Shown: positions 32,490 to 42,673 of the stretch, in pieces
Numbering within the stretch: the stretch's first letter is position 1
Layout of the letters: the number at the start of each line of letters is the position of its first letter
NCBI GenBank assembly: GCA_963972195.1
Contig: CAXATH010000014.1
Coordinates: forward strand, 1-55,759
Direction: 5' to 3'
Source: Litorimonas sp963972195
GTDB lineage: Bacteria > Pseudomonadota > Alphaproteobacteria > Caulobacterales > Maricaulaceae
DNA: 55,759 bases
The notes under the pieces: model-generated
Database searches by the model: none
What the model saw: only the letters and a program-made list of their open reading frames with translations
What the model was told of the DNA's origin: nothing
Translations under genes and position numbers: made by a program

Positions 32490-35366
32490 GTGACACTCTG
32501 TTTTAAAAATGCTGCTCTCTTTTTGGCTCCATTGGCGCTCATGGCGTGTAACTCTTCTGAAGAGGTAACGGCCACAAACTCTGAAACTCCGACTCAGGCC
32601 TCAATCGAAACAGAAACTAGTGCGCTTCCTGAACTCGAGTATGAAAAAATCACTCTTGATAACGGCCTGGATGTAATTTTCCACGTGGACCGATCTGACC
32701 CGGTCGTCGCAATTGATTTAGCCGCTCATGTTGGGTCTGGACGGGAAACGACCGGCAAGACCGGCTTCGCCCATTTATTCGAGCATTTGCTGTTTCTTGA
32801 TTCTGAAAACCTTGGCTATGGCGGCCTTGATGAAATGAACACTCGCATTGGCGGCGAAGGCACGAACGGCTTTACCACAAACGACATGACCCAGTATTTC
32901 CAAGCCGTTCCGAAAGATGGGCTGGAAAAAATAATTTGGGCAGAAGCTGACAAGCTTGGCTGGTTCATTAACACCGTCAATCAAAACGTGATCGACCGCG
33001 AAAAACAGGTCGTCAAAAATGAAAAACGTCAACGCGTAGACAATCAGCCTTACGGGCATAACCTCTATGTGATCGGTAAAGCGATTTATCCGGAAGGTCA
33101 TCCGTATAACCATCAGGTGATAGGGTCACTTGAGGATCTCGAGAACGCGTCGTTGGAAGACACCAAAAACTTTTTCGCCAAATGGTATCAGCCCAATAAT
33201 GTCACCCTCACCGTAGCCGGAGATTTCGACATTTCAGACGCCAAAGAAATGGTTGAAAAATATTTCGGCGAAATTCCTGCCGGGGACCCTATCCCTAAAA
33301 TCGAGGCCCAGCCTGTTGCACTAGAATCGACAAAAACCTTTGTTCACGAAGACAACTTCGCCACCGTCCCGCAATTGACCATGGTGTGGCCAACGGTTCC
33401 GGAATACCACCCCGACTCTTACGCCCTGAACGTTCTGCTGGATTATATGACAGACGGAAAACGCGCCCCGATGAACGAAGTGTTGATTGACGAGGAGCAG
33501 CTGACAACCAGTGTCGACGGTTTTAATTATGTTAAAGAAATAGCCGGGGAACTCTATTTATTCATCTCTTCCAAAGCAGGTGAAGATACAGATGCTCTGT
33601 TGCCCGCCATTCAAACCGCCTTCGCCCGGTTCGAGGAAAACGGAATTCCACAAGACGCTTTGGACCGTATCAAAACCGAAGCCGAAGTCTCCGTTTATGG
33701 CCAGGTCCAAAGCGCGCTTGGAAAATCCATCGCGCTTGGAGAATATAATACATTTACCGGGGATCCGGGCTTTTTTACAAAAGATGTAGAGCGCCTTCGC
33801 GCCGTGACTGCTGATGATGTGATGGAGGTCTATAATCGCTACATAAAAGACAAACCCTATGTCGCAACCAGCTTTGTGCCCAAAGGAGCGCTTGAGCTCG
33901 GCCTGGAAGGCGCTGAAACAGCCGAAGTTATTGAAGAAGTGGTCGTACAAGGCGCAGAAAAAGATGTACCTTATGACCCGGAAGCCCGCGTCTTTGACCC
34001 CACGCCATCGGCTTTTGATCGCACAACCGAACCTCCTTTTGGTGATAGCTATACGCTCCCATCTCCTCAAATTTTCCACGCCGAAGGAGTAAACGGTGTC
34101 GAAATTTATGGAATTAAGTCCGAAGAAGTCCCGTTAATTCAATTTTCCTTGGATTTCGACGCAGGTAAAAACCGCGCGCCGCTGGCAACGCCCGGCTTGG
34201 CGTCATTTACAGGCGACATGCTCCTGAAGGGCGCCGGAGACTATGACACGGCTGGGTTTGAAGAGGCTTTAGGGGAGCTGGGTTCTGAACTGTCCGTCTC
34301 AACAGGCGATCAATTCACGACCATCAGCGGTAAAACATTGGCACGGAACTTACCGGAAACGGTGGCGCTTTTGGCTGACATTATTAACGCTCCCAAATTT
34401 GATCAAACCGAATTTGAAACTTTGCGGGAAAACTACGCTCAAAACGCCGTTGCGTCTTTGGCAAACCCGAACTTTATCGCGCTACGTGAGTCAGAAAAAT
34501 TGGCCTACGCGGAAGAGACCCCTCTTGCGACAGCCGGTTCGGGATCTGAAGATCAGGTTCGCGCAATCACCCTGGAGGCCGTGAAAGACTTCCACAGCAA
34601 ATATTTCGATCTGTCTACCGCGAAATTAAATATTGTCGGAGATTTTGAAGTAGCAAATGTGGAGACCTTGTTTGGGGGCATTGCAGACCCCGTCGATACC
34701 TCACCGGATCCAAAGCCGTTGCCGGATTTGAAACCTGTCGAGGAGAGCACAGTTTATTTTTACAATATTCCGGAGTCCAAACAATCCGTTATCCGAATGG
34801 AGCGTCCCGCGCTCCCGGTAACCAATCCGGATTATGCCAAGCTCGAGGCCTTGAACTTTCCACTTGGCGGCATTTACACATCCAAACTCAATACAACTTT
34901 ACGCGTGGATAAGGGCTATACTTACGGCATCCGCTCCTATGCCAACGGAAACGCGAAAGACGGCACGTTCGGCGTTCAAACGTCTGTGCGAACTAATGCC
35001 ACTAAAGAAAGCCTCGAGCTTATCCGTGATATCCTCAAAGACCATGCCACAACGATGGAAGAGGAAGAATTGACTGAAACAAAAGACGCGCTCCTTCGCG
35101 GTCAGGCTCTTAAAAATGAGACGCTTGGAGATAAATTGCGTCTGGTTCAGGAAATAAGCCGTAACGGCCTCCCTGATGATGTGAACAAGCAGAACATGGA
35201 ACAGGTCAAGGCGATGGATCTTGCGGGTGCCAAAGAGCTGATGGGACAGTTTATCCGACCCGACGCCATGCGCATCATCGTTGTGGGGGATGCCAGCTCC
35301 CAGGCTGGCCGCCTGAATGATCTGGGCTTTGGCGAAGCAGTTCTTCTCAATGAGCCTGCTGAATAA
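32490..35366 (+). CDS. M16 family zinc metallopeptidase (lipoprotein)
   Basis: This 958-residue protein has two M16 halves, as in pitrilysin-like peptidases. The GTG start gives a leader with lipobox L-M-A-C. The first half carries the inverted zinc motif H95-L-F-E98-H99 and the third ligand E178 in V-K-N-E-K-R. The second half, from about residue 520, has no HxxEH and should be the structural half. It is probably attached to the inner or outer membrane facing the periplasm, where it may degrade peptides. The DUF4349 gene starts at the base after its stop. Confidence 0.92.
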   Translation: MTLCFKNAALFLAPLALMACNSSEEVTATNSETPTQASIETETSALPELEYEKITLDNGLDVIFHVDRSDPVVAIDLAAHVGSGRETTGKTGFAHLFEHLLFLDSENLGYGGLDEMNTRIGGEGTNGFTTNDMTQYFQAVPKDGLEKIIWAEADKLGWFINTVNQNVIDREKQVVKNEKRQRVDNQPYGHNLYVIGKAIYPEGHPYNHQVIGSLEDLENASLEDTKNFFAKWYQPNNVTLTVAGDFDISDAKEMVEKYFGEIPAGDPIPKIEAQPVALESTKTFVHEDNFATVPQLTMVWPTVPEYHPDSYALNVLLDYMTDGKRAPMNEVLIDEEQLTTSVDGFNYVKEIAGELYLFISSKAGEDTDALLPAIQTAFARFEENGIPQDALDRIKTEAEVSVYGQVQSALGKSIALGEYNTFTGDPGFFTKDVERLRAVTADDVMEVYNRYIKDKPYVATSFVPKGALELGLEGAETAEVIEEVVVQGAEKDVPYDPEARVFDPTPSAFDRTTEPPFGDSYTLPSPQIFHAEGVNGVEIYGIKSEEVPLIQFSLDFDAGKNRAPLATPGLASFTGDMLLKGAGDYDTAGFEEALGELGSELSVSTGDQFTTISGKTLARNLPETVALLADIINAPKFDQTEFETLRENYAQNAVASLANPNFIALRESEKLAYAEETPLATAGSGSEDQVRAITLEAVKDFHSKYFDLSTAKLNIVGDFEVANVETLFGGIADPVDTSPDPKPLPDLKPVEESTVYFYNIPESKQSVIRMERPALPVTNPDYAKLEALNFPLGGIYTSKLNTTLRVDKGYTYGIRSYANGNAKDGTFGVQTSVRTNATKESLELIRDILKDHATTMEEEELTETKDALLRGQALKNETLGDKLRLVQEISRNGLPDDVNKQNMEQVKAMDLAGAKELMGQFIRPDAMRIIVVGDASSQAGRLNDLGFGEAVLLNEPAE

Positions 35367-36251
35367 ATGCGTTCATTGTTCATAGCTGCGAGCCTGCTCT
35401 TTGTGGCAGGCTGCACTCAGGAAAGGGCTGCACCGTCTTATGAAGGGGCGCAGCCTTCGCCTACCCCGGTTGTGCGCATGGAAAGCGATATGGCTTACAG
35501 CAAAGCCTCGTCCGAACCAGTGCCGCAGAGCTCGGATAACCCCAGCCGTCAATCTTATCTTGCCTACCGATATAATTATGGGTTTGAACTTCCGGCAAGG
35601 ACAGTGGCCGCGACAGCGAAGTCTCACGCCGAAATGTGCCAAAGCGCCGGCGCAAATAAATGCCAACTTCTCTCCTCTTCCACAGCCGACTCCAATGATG
35701 AGTATGTCAGCGCCAATTTAAGCCTGCGCGCTGAGCCCGAATGGCTCGAGACATTTATTGTCCAGATCCAATCTTCTGTTTCTGAAAATGACGGACGCAT
35801 GACTTCCAATTCGGTTTCCGCCGAAGATCTTACCCGGTCAATCCTGGATACCGATGCCCGGCTTAAAGCGCAGACGACCTTACGAGATCGCCTGCAAGGT
35901 TTGCTCGCCACACGCAACGCCGAACTTCCGGATTTGCTTGCTCTGGAACGTGAACTCGCCCGGGTTCAATCCGAGATAGAGAGCGCAACAACAACGCTCG
36001 CTGTGTTGCGGCAACGCGTAACGATGTCTCAGGTGAATATCAATTACCAATCCCAAAGCGTCGCGGTGAGCCGGAGTGCCTTTGCGCCAATAATTGCCGC
36101 CCTGAAAAACTTTTTTGGCGAACTGTCTCACGGTTTGGCGGGTGTCATCGGCTTCTTTGCCTTCATTCTTCCCTGGCTAATTTTTGTTATCCTGCCGGGA
36201 CTCCTCTTACTGCGCTGGTTTTGGCGCCGCCGAAAAAAGAAATCTGCCTAA
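35367..36251 (+). CDS. DUF4349 lipoprotein with membrane segment
   Basis: This is a 294-residue lipoprotein; the leader ends in V-A-G-C. A helical, coiled-coil-like stretch lies at about residues 150-215 (L-D-T-D-A-R-L-K-A-Q-T-T-L-R-D-R-L-x-x-L-L). The C-terminus has one long hydrophobic segment (about 250-285) followed by the basic tail R-R-R-K-K-K-S-A. This matches DUF4349 proteins, whose role is not known. The ATG follows the M16 stop with no gap, and the exchanger gene begins three bases after its stop. Confidence 0.85.
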   Translation: MRSLFIAASLLFVAGCTQERAAPSYEGAQPSPTPVVRMESDMAYSKASSEPVPQSSDNPSRQSYLAYRYNYGFELPARTVAATAKSHAEMCQSAGANKCQLLSSSTADSNDEYVSANLSLRAEPEWLETFIVQIQSSVSENDGRMTSNSVSAEDLTRSILDTDARLKAQTTLRDRLQGLLATRNAELPDLLALERELARVQSEIESATTTLAVLRQRVTMSQVNINYQSQSVAVSRSAFAPIIAALKNFFGELSHGLAGVIGFFAFILPWLIFVILPGLLLLRWFWRRRKKKSA

Positions 36252-36254
36252 TAT

Positions 36255-37190
36255 ATGTTTTTAAGTATCGTTTTTGTCTTGATTGGCTTGGGCTTGTTGA
36301 TGGGCGGTGGTGAGTTTCTCGTACGCGGGTCTGTTGCTATTGCGGACCGAATGGGGCTCTCAAAAGCGCTCATCGGGGCCACTTTTGTCGGTTTTGGAAC
36401 CTCTATGCCGGAATTTGTGGCCAGCTTTGGAGCCGCTGCCATTGGCGAAGACGCCATCGCACTGGGGAATGTGATCGGGTCCGACACCGTAAACCTGTTG
36501 CTGATTTTGGGCGTCTGCTCTCTCATTTACCCTATGGCCGCCCCGCGCGGGCGACTCGGGCTGGATTTCTTTTTCGTAATGCTGGCCTCCCTCATTTGCC
36601 TGCTCATCATTTATCTTGGCGGATTGCCCGTCTGGATGGCCGGAATTTTGATGGTGATATTTATTGTTTATATGGTTCAGCTCTTTCGCTCGGATAAGGG
36701 CGGGTTTGAAAGTGAAGTATCCGTGGTCGCCCATTCCGTACCGGTGGCGCTAATATTGAGTATTTTCGGAATAGGGCTCTTAATTGCAGGCGCGGAACTT
36801 CTGATTAGAGGCGCGTCAGGTATCGCTACATTTTATAATGTTCCCGAAGCCATCATAGGGATTACGATTGTGGGCGTTGGTACGTCCGCGCCAGAGCTGT
36901 TTGCCTCTATTATGGCGAGTTTCAAGAAAGAAAATGCGATCGCTTTCGGCAATATTATTGGGTCGAATATTTTCAATGTCTTTGCCGTATTGGGCATTAC
37001 GGGACTTTTCTTCCCGTTGACTGATTTAGGCGGTTTTTCGATCTGGGATGGGGTGGTCCTCGTGGCGGCAACGATTGCGATGTTCGCTTTTGCGGCGACG
37101 CGCCGGCGCATTTCCCGATGGGAAGGCGGCCTGATGGTGGCCGCCTATATCGCTTATTTAGTTTGGCTCGTCATGCGAGCCATAGGCTAA
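36255..37190 (+). CDS. Calcium/sodium antiporter (CaCA family)
   Basis: This 311-residue membrane protein has about ten membrane segments in two inverted repeats. Each repeat has the ion-binding motif: G-F-G-T-S-M-P-E-F-V-A-S in the first and G-V-G-T-S-A-P-E-L-F-A-S in the second, each followed by G-N-V/I-I-G-S-D/N-x-x-N. This is the YrbG/CaxA group, which exchanges Ca2+ for Na+ or H+. It is third in the M16-DUF4349 run. Confidence 0.92.
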   Translation: MFLSIVFVLIGLGLLMGGGEFLVRGSVAIADRMGLSKALIGATFVGFGTSMPEFVASFGAAAIGEDAIALGNVIGSDTVNLLLILGVCSLIYPMAAPRGRLGLDFFFVMLASLICLLIIYLGGLPVWMAGILMVIFIVYMVQLFRSDKGGFESEVSVVAHSVPVALILSIFGIGLLIAGAELLIRGASGIATFYNVPEAIIGITIVGVGTSAPELFASIMASFKKENAIAFGNIIGSNIFNVFAVLGITGLFFPLTDLGGFSIWDGVVLVAATIAMFAFAATRRRISRWEGGLMVAAYIAYLVWLVMRAIG

Positions 37191-37200
37191 TTGTTTTGGC

Positions 37201-38418
37201 CTAATTTGTGGCTTCGGCTTCAACGGCCGCTAAAACTCGTAAGAGATTGCCGCCCCAAATCTTTTCGATTTCTTCGACGGAATAGCCGCGGCTAAGAAGC
37301 TCTGCCGTCACATTTTCTGTTTCGGAAGCGTCCTGCCATCCGTCAATGCCGCCGCCGCCATCAAAGTCAGAAGCAATACCGACATGGTCAATACCGGCAA
37401 CGGAAACGGCATGATCTATATGATCAACGAAATCGGAAACGTTGGCCTCCGGAGCCATGGCTGTGATTTCGGCTCTCCGCTCTCCATAAATGTCACGCTT
37501 GGCCTGATCCCAATCGCTGCGGTCGCCAAACTCTTCGTCTAACGCGTCACGTGCGGCCTGCTGCTCCGGTGTCGGGAGTTTTACATAACTGCCCAGAGCC
37601 ACCATTTGCGCGACGCCATTAACGTCACGAATTTTTCGGAGCTGTTCGTCATCCAGGTTCCGTTCCGTGTCAGCAATTGCTTTTACGCCCGAATGTGACG
37701 CGATGATCGGCGTTGTCGACAGATCCGCAGCCTGCATCATTGTGGCTTTCCCGGTATGGCTAACATCGACCATGATCCCGTTCTCATTCAATGCCCGAAC
37801 CAGATCTTTGCCCAGCGGCGAGAGCCCGTTCCATTTCGGCCCTGAATCCCGCTCCGGGTTAGCGTTAGAACTGTCACCGAACTGGTTGTGTCCGAAGTGG
37901 GTCAGTCCGACATAACGGACACCTCTCTCCGCCCAAGACGGAATGTTCTCGACGCTTTCTCCTAAGGGATAGGCGTTCTCCATACCGATGAGGACGGCAT
38001 GTTTTCCCTCTCCCACTATGCGGCGGACGTCGTTTGCTGTTTTCGCCATCTCTATGCTTTCAGGATAGGCTTGAGACATTTGGGTAATCGCTTTGACACG
38101 TGTCTCTGCGATCTCAAGGCCTTCTGCATAGCCTTCAGCCGTTAGCTCACCCTGCGGCGTATAGATGATCCAGAAGCCGCTATCGAGCCTGCCGGAGACA
38201 AGTTTGGGAAGGTCAACTTGCAGCTCGGTCGCCAGCCCCGGATCAATTTCGCTCATATAGGTCAAAGGGATATCGATATGCGTATCAAGTGTGAGGGTAG
38301 CGTCATGAACCTCTGCGGCGCTCATTTCTGGCGCAGAGGCTGGCGCCTGGGCCGTCGTTTGACAGGCCGCCAACGTCAAAGCCGAAAGTCCTGAAAGTGT
38401 GTATTGTTTGAATGTCAT
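37201..38418 (-). CDS. M19 membrane dipeptidase family lipoprotein
   Basis: This 405-residue protein has a leader ending in L-A-A-C, so it is probably a lipoprotein. The metal ligands of renal-type dipeptidases are present: D-T-H-I-D at the start, the bridging Glu in I-G-M-E-N-A-Y, two His in V-S-H-T-G and A-S-H-S-G, and Asp in I-A-S-D-F-D-G. It cleaves dipeptides outside the cytoplasm. It converges on the CaCA gene with a 10-bp gap. Confidence 0.93.
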   Translation of the reverse strand: MTFKQYTLSGLSALTLAACQTTAQAPASAPEMSAAEVHDATLTLDTHIDIPLTYMSEIDPGLATELQVDLPKLVSGRLDSGFWIIYTPQGELTAEGYAEGLEIAETRVKAITQMSQAYPESIEMAKTANDVRRIVGEGKHAVLIGMENAYPLGESVENIPSWAERGVRYVGLTHFGHNQFGDSSNANPERDSGPKWNGLSPLGKDLVRALNENGIMVDVSHTGKATMMQAADLSTTPIIASHSGVKAIADTERNLDDEQLRKIRDVNGVAQMVALGSYVKLPTPEQQAARDALDEEFGDRSDWDQAKRDIYGERRAEITAMAPEANVSDFVDHIDHAVSVAGIDHVGIASDFDGGGGIDGWQDASETENVTAELLSRGYSVEEIEKIWGGNLLRVLAAVEAEATN

Positions 38419-38532
38419 AATCGTCCTCGCATCAAATCTATTTTGAAATATATTTATAATGGCAATTGCCCATTATAAACAGCGTGAAGCGAAATCCATG
38501 CAAAATCAATGTGGGAATTTTAAAGAGTCCTG

Positions 38533-38563
38533 CCCACAAAAAAACCGCCCGAAGGCGGTTTGA
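38533..38563 (-). terminator. Terminator after rpoD
   Basis: On the minus strand AAACCGCC, TTCG, GGCGGTTT (38542-38561) is followed by more T's. The 8-bp stem with a UUCG loop and T-run is a good intrinsic terminator, 10 bp past the rpoD stop. Confidence 0.88.
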
Positions 38564-38570
38564 TTGAATT

Positions 38571-40625
38571 TTACTGATCCAAGAAAGATCGTAATTTGCG
38601 GCTTCGGCTCGGATGTTTGAGCTTCCGTAGCGCCTTGGCTTCGATTTGGCGAATACGTTCGCGGGTGACCGAGAATTGCTGACCGACTTCTTCAAGCGTG
38701 TGGTCCGTATTCATCCCAATCCCGAAACGCATCCGCAGCACCCGTTCTTCGCGCGGGGTGAGAGAGGCCAGAACGCGAGTGGTTGTTTCGCGCAGGTTGG
38801 ATTGAATGGCCGATTCAATCGGCAGGATCGCATTATTATCTTCGATAAAGTCACCCAGCTGGCTATCTTCCTCGTCGCCAATCGGCGTTTCAAGAGAGAT
38901 AGGCTCTTTGGCGATCTTCATAACCTTGCGGACTTTTTCAAGCGGCATGGAGAGTTTAGCCGAAAGCTCTTCCGGTGTCGGCTCACGCCCGATTTCGTGA
39001 AGGATCTGACGTGACGTCCGAACAATTTTGTTAATTGTCTCGATCATATGCACCGGAATACGAATAGTCCGGGCCTGATCCGCAATGGAGCGCGTAATCG
39101 CCTGACGAATCCACCACGTTGCATAAGTCGAAAACTTATAACCCCGGCGATACTCGAACTTATCAACGGCCTTCATCAAGCCGATATTACCTTCTTGAAT
39201 TAGATCAAGAAATTGCAATCCGCGATTAGTGTATTTTTTGGCAATAGAAATCACAAGGCGGAGGTTGGCTTCGACCATTTCCTTCTTCGCCTGACGTGCT
39301 TCCCGCTCGCCTTTTTGAACCGTTTGGACAATGCGTCTGAACTCGTCGACAGGAACCCCGGTCTCCTGAGCCAGTCCGCCGATTTCAGCGCGTAACTTCT
39401 CAATCGAAGTTGTTTCGCGTTTCAGGAAGCGATCCCAGGCATCTGAGGTCCCGGCCATATCTTCCATCCAATTCGGATTAAGCTCGGAGCCCAAATAGGC
39501 CTGTAGGAATTCGTGACGAGGCACACCATTGCCGTCCGCCAGACGCATCAAGCGGCCTTCCAGGCTAATAAAGCGGCGGTTAATTGCATAAAGCTGATCA
39601 ATCAGGGCATCAATACGCGCATTATTGAGCTGAAGGGATTTGATCTCCTCAATAATGGTTTCCTGAATTTGGTCATATTCTTCGGCTTGAGGTTTGCGCA
39701 GCTTTTTACCAGACAAACGCGCTTTGATGAGCATTTGTTGAAGTTTCTGAAAGCGGCCAAAGTCCTCGGAAATACGGTCAAGCTTGTCCATGATCGTCTC
39801 ACGGAGGGCGGCTTCCATATTTGCCATGGAGAGGTTTGTCTTATCATCCTCGTCCTCGTCATCATCCTCGATCGGTTTCTCACCCGGCTTGTAATTGCGC
39901 TCGGGCATTTTATTGCGTGGTGGATGAACCGGTTTGGAGAGGTCGTCATCCTCTGTGGCTTCGATTTCACCTTTTTCGATTTTCTCTCGGCGAACCGCCG
40001 CCTGAGAGCGGTCTTCCTGAATATTGCCGATAGATTGGTTATAGGTTCCGTCGAGGTCGATAATATCACGAAGCAGGATGTGGCCTTCTTCTAGTTCCTC
40101 GCGCCAAATCATAATCGCTTCAAAAGTCAGAGCGGACTCACACAGGCCTTTGATCATTGTATCGCGCCCGGCTTCAATCCGTTTGGCGATCGCAATTTCC
40201 CCTTCCCGCGAGAGAAGTTCAACAACACCCATTTCGCGCAAATACATGCGGACGGGGTCGTCAGTACGGTCTAGCTCTTCTTTGGAGTTACCGCCTTTGA
40301 CGGTCGTTGTTTCGGCCCGCGCCAGAGTTTTGGAGCCAAGTGTCGGCTCTTCGGTATCATCATAGACGGAAATGCCCTGCTCCGATAAAGCCGCCAAAAC
40401 GACTTCAATCTCGTCTGCCGAGATACCGTCCATATCAATATGCTTGCGAAGTTCATCAACCGGAAGAAGACCGGAATTCTTCTTCGCCTTGGCAAGCATT
40501 CGCTTAACCTCGATATGTTCCATATCAAGGCGTTTGCCGGGAATTATCACGGCGGCATTTGCATCTTTGGTGACTTCTGTTGTTTCAGAAGACTCTTTTT
40601 TCTTAGAGGTGGCTGTGCCGGCCAT
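38571..40625 (-). CDS. rpoD: RNA polymerase primary sigma factor RpoD
   Basis: This is the housekeeping sigma-70. The 684 residues show region 1.1 at the start, region 1.2 (D-P-V-R-M-Y-L-R-E-M-G), and a long acidic insert (around residues 200-260) as in proteobacterial RpoD. Region 2 follows with F-S-T-Y-A-T-W-W-I-R-Q-A-I-T-R, then region 3, and region 4 ends with the V-T-R-E-R-I-R-Q-I-E-A-K-A-L helix for -35 recognition. It lies 108 bp downstream of dnaG on the same strand, as in the macromolecular synthesis operon of other bacteria. Confidence 0.98.
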   Translation of the reverse strand: MAGTATSKKKESSETTEVTKDANAAVIIPGKRLDMEHIEVKRMLAKAKKNSGLLPVDELRKHIDMDGISADEIEVVLAALSEQGISVYDDTEEPTLGSKTLARAETTTVKGGNSKEELDRTDDPVRMYLREMGVVELLSREGEIAIAKRIEAGRDTMIKGLCESALTFEAIMIWREELEEGHILLRDIIDLDGTYNQSIGNIQEDRSQAAVRREKIEKGEIEATEDDDLSKPVHPPRNKMPERNYKPGEKPIEDDDEDEDDKTNLSMANMEAALRETIMDKLDRISEDFGRFQKLQQMLIKARLSGKKLRKPQAEEYDQIQETIIEEIKSLQLNNARIDALIDQLYAINRRFISLEGRLMRLADGNGVPRHEFLQAYLGSELNPNWMEDMAGTSDAWDRFLKRETTSIEKLRAEIGGLAQETGVPVDEFRRIVQTVQKGEREARQAKKEMVEANLRLVISIAKKYTNRGLQFLDLIQEGNIGLMKAVDKFEYRRGYKFSTYATWWIRQAITRSIADQARTIRIPVHMIETINKIVRTSRQILHEIGREPTPEELSAKLSMPLEKVRKVMKIAKEPISLETPIGDEEDSQLGDFIEDNNAILPIESAIQSNLRETTTRVLASLTPREERVLRMRFGIGMNTDHTLEEVGQQFSVTRERIRQIEAKALRKLKHPSRSRKLRSFLDQ

Positions 40626-40733
40626 AGAGGCACCTTTCCAATGTCAAAGACTGAAGATATAAACAACAGGCTTTAATATAGTCTTAGCCGCACGTTAAGG
40701 TAACACGCGGCCATAAGTTTCTTTCACGTGCCG

Positions 40734-42548
40734 TTAGCTGTCATCATCCAGCTTGGCGGCCCGCATCAAGCGCCTAAGCGCTTCCGAATTATCTTCACGA
40801 ATAGTGTCAGCCATTCGCAGTCTTGTGCCATGTGTTTCGTCACTTGTTTGGGCTTGCTCTAAAAGAGCGGTAGCTTCTGCTTCCCAGAAGGCTGTTCGTG
40901 TATCCAAATCCGAAGACGCACCACCCATGGCCGCTATTATCAATAATCGGTCCCGGAGAATATCCTTACGCAAGGCTTCCAGTCCCTCTTCTGATATATG
41001 CGTATTAAGTGCGTTGATTTCAACCGCTTTTGTGACTCGCCAATATGACAAAAGACTGCGCTGAAGACGGGCACAATCAGCGTTCTTAAAAGGTAGCTCG
41101 AAAAGGGTCTCATCCACGCGCGATAAAAGTTCGGGATAGAGCAAAACTGCGCCGATCAGAGCGCGTTCCCGCCGAATATTCTTCGTCAGCGCGGCAGCGT
41201 CGCGTTTCATGGCCAATTTATCCGCTTTGGGCTCCTCTGAGCGGTTCTGGCGGCGGTTAGGCTTCCATCCATAGGCTTTTTCAAAACGGGCCAGGAGCTC
41301 GGTTTTGTAAAGAGACTTTACGTCCGCATGCTCAATCTCATCCAAGGCAGCGTAAAGCCTCGATTTAAACCCGGCCTTTTGTTCCGGTGTTGAGAGAGGC
41401 TCTTTTTCTCGTTCCCGGCGCCAGAGCATATCTATGAGCGGCAAAGCATTATCCAAGACAGTTCGCATAGCCGGCGGCCCGTCTGCGCGAATCAAATCAT
41501 CCGGGTCCTGGCCCTCCGGCAAAAGCGCGAAACGGAGAGAATAGCCCGGCTTCAGTAAAGGCAGAGCCCGTTCGATAGAACGGTACGCCGCGCGCAGCCC
41601 TGCTTGGTCGCCATCAAAACAAAGCACAGGTTCCGGTCCGGCACGCCAGAGAAGCTCGAGTTGCTCTTCTGTTAAAGCGGTTCCCATCGGCGCGACGGCG
41701 TGTTCAAACCCGGCGCGGGACAAAGCAATAACATCCATATAACCCTCGGCCACAATCATGCCCCGCGCCCCGTTTTTAGGCGCGGCAAGCGCTTTGCGGG
41801 CGCGGTGATAATTGTACAATAACCGGCTTTTTGAAAAAACCGGGGTTTCAGGGGAATTGAGATATTTCGCCTTAGCGCCCTTTTCCATGGCCCGTCCGCC
41901 AAACGCCACCAAGCGCCCGCGGCTGTCATGGATAGGGAACATGATGCGATTGCGAAACCGGTCCCAGCTGTCACGAGAACGGTCATCAGATTCGATAATG
42001 AGCCCCGCCTCTATAAGTTGTTTTTCTGTCGCGCCCTGCTGGATCAATTCTGACTTCAGCGCAGAGAAGTCATTTGGCGCAAATCCCATACCAAAATACT
42101 CCGCCGCCGTTTTGGAGAGCCCTCTATTGGATAGGTAGTCCCTCGCCGTCTGACCGACCTGTCTGTAAAGAGAGCGTTCAAAAAATTCCTTTGCACGCTC
42201 CATCCACGATATTGTTTCCTTGTTCCGCGCCGCCCGTGCCTCCGCCTGGGGGTCAGACTTGGGCATTTCCAAACCCGCAAGACCCGCGAGTTTTTCAACG
42301 GCTTCCGGGAAGGTCAGCCCCTCTACCTCCATCAAGAAAGATATGGCGTCTCCGTGTTTTCCTGACGAGAAACAATGATAAAAGCCCTTTTCATCATTGA
42401 CGAAAAAGCTGGGCGTTTTTTCGCTCGTAAACGGAGAGAGACCGGCAAATTCCCGCCCTTGACGTTTAAGCTTTACGTGACGGCCCACAACATCGGACGG
42501 ACGGACACGCGCCTTTATTTCATCTAAAAATGCTTCGCCGAACCTCAT
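40734..42548 (-). CDS. dnaG: DNA primase DnaG
   Basis: This enzyme makes RNA primers for replication. The 604 residues include the N-terminal CHC2 region, the TOPRIM core (V-A-E-G-Y-M-D-V and C-F-D-G-D-Q-A-G) and the C-terminal helicase-binding part. In the CHC2 region the four expected zinc ligands fall at residues 38, 41, 59 and 62 but read Ser, Thr, Cys and Ser, so the zinc ribbon cannot bind zinc in the usual way. The surrounding fold residues (S-E-K-T-P-S-F-F-V-N-D-E-K-G) are retained. rpoD follows. Confidence 0.96.
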   Translation of the reverse strand: MRFGEAFLDEIKARVRPSDVVGRHVKLKRQGREFAGLSPFTSEKTPSFFVNDEKGFYHCFSSGKHGDAISFLMEVEGLTFPEAVEKLAGLAGLEMPKSDPQAEARAARNKETISWMERAKEFFERSLYRQVGQTARDYLSNRGLSKTAAEYFGMGFAPNDFSALKSELIQQGATEKQLIEAGLIIESDDRSRDSWDRFRNRIMFPIHDSRGRLVAFGGRAMEKGAKAKYLNSPETPVFSKSRLLYNYHRARKALAAPKNGARGMIVAEGYMDVIALSRAGFEHAVAPMGTALTEEQLELLWRAGPEPVLCFDGDQAGLRAAYRSIERALPLLKPGYSLRFALLPEGQDPDDLIRADGPPAMRTVLDNALPLIDMLWRREREKEPLSTPEQKAGFKSRLYAALDEIEHADVKSLYKTELLARFEKAYGWKPNRRQNRSEEPKADKLAMKRDAAALTKNIRRERALIGAVLLYPELLSRVDETLFELPFKNADCARLQRSLLSYWRVTKAVEINALNTHISEEGLEALRKDILRDRLLIIAAMGGASSDLDTRTAFWEAEATALLEQAQTSDETHGTRLRMADTIREDNSEALRRLMRAAKLDDDS

Positions 42549-42673
42549 GACCTAGAGATAGGCATATTTACTGATATTTACGAGTCGGGAATGAGGATAT
42601 GCATGTGCGCTAAACATATTCGTGTCTTTCTCTTCGCAGGGTCAGCTATAGTCAGGTCTAAAAGGGGAAATCC

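Noticed and set aside
38438..38695. 85-codon frame overlapping the end of rpoD
   Set aside because: It crosses the rpoD terminator and the coding region on the same strand; no leader or ribosome site.
39513..40094. 193-codon frame opposite rpoD
   Set aside because: It is fully within rpoD; no motif or leader.
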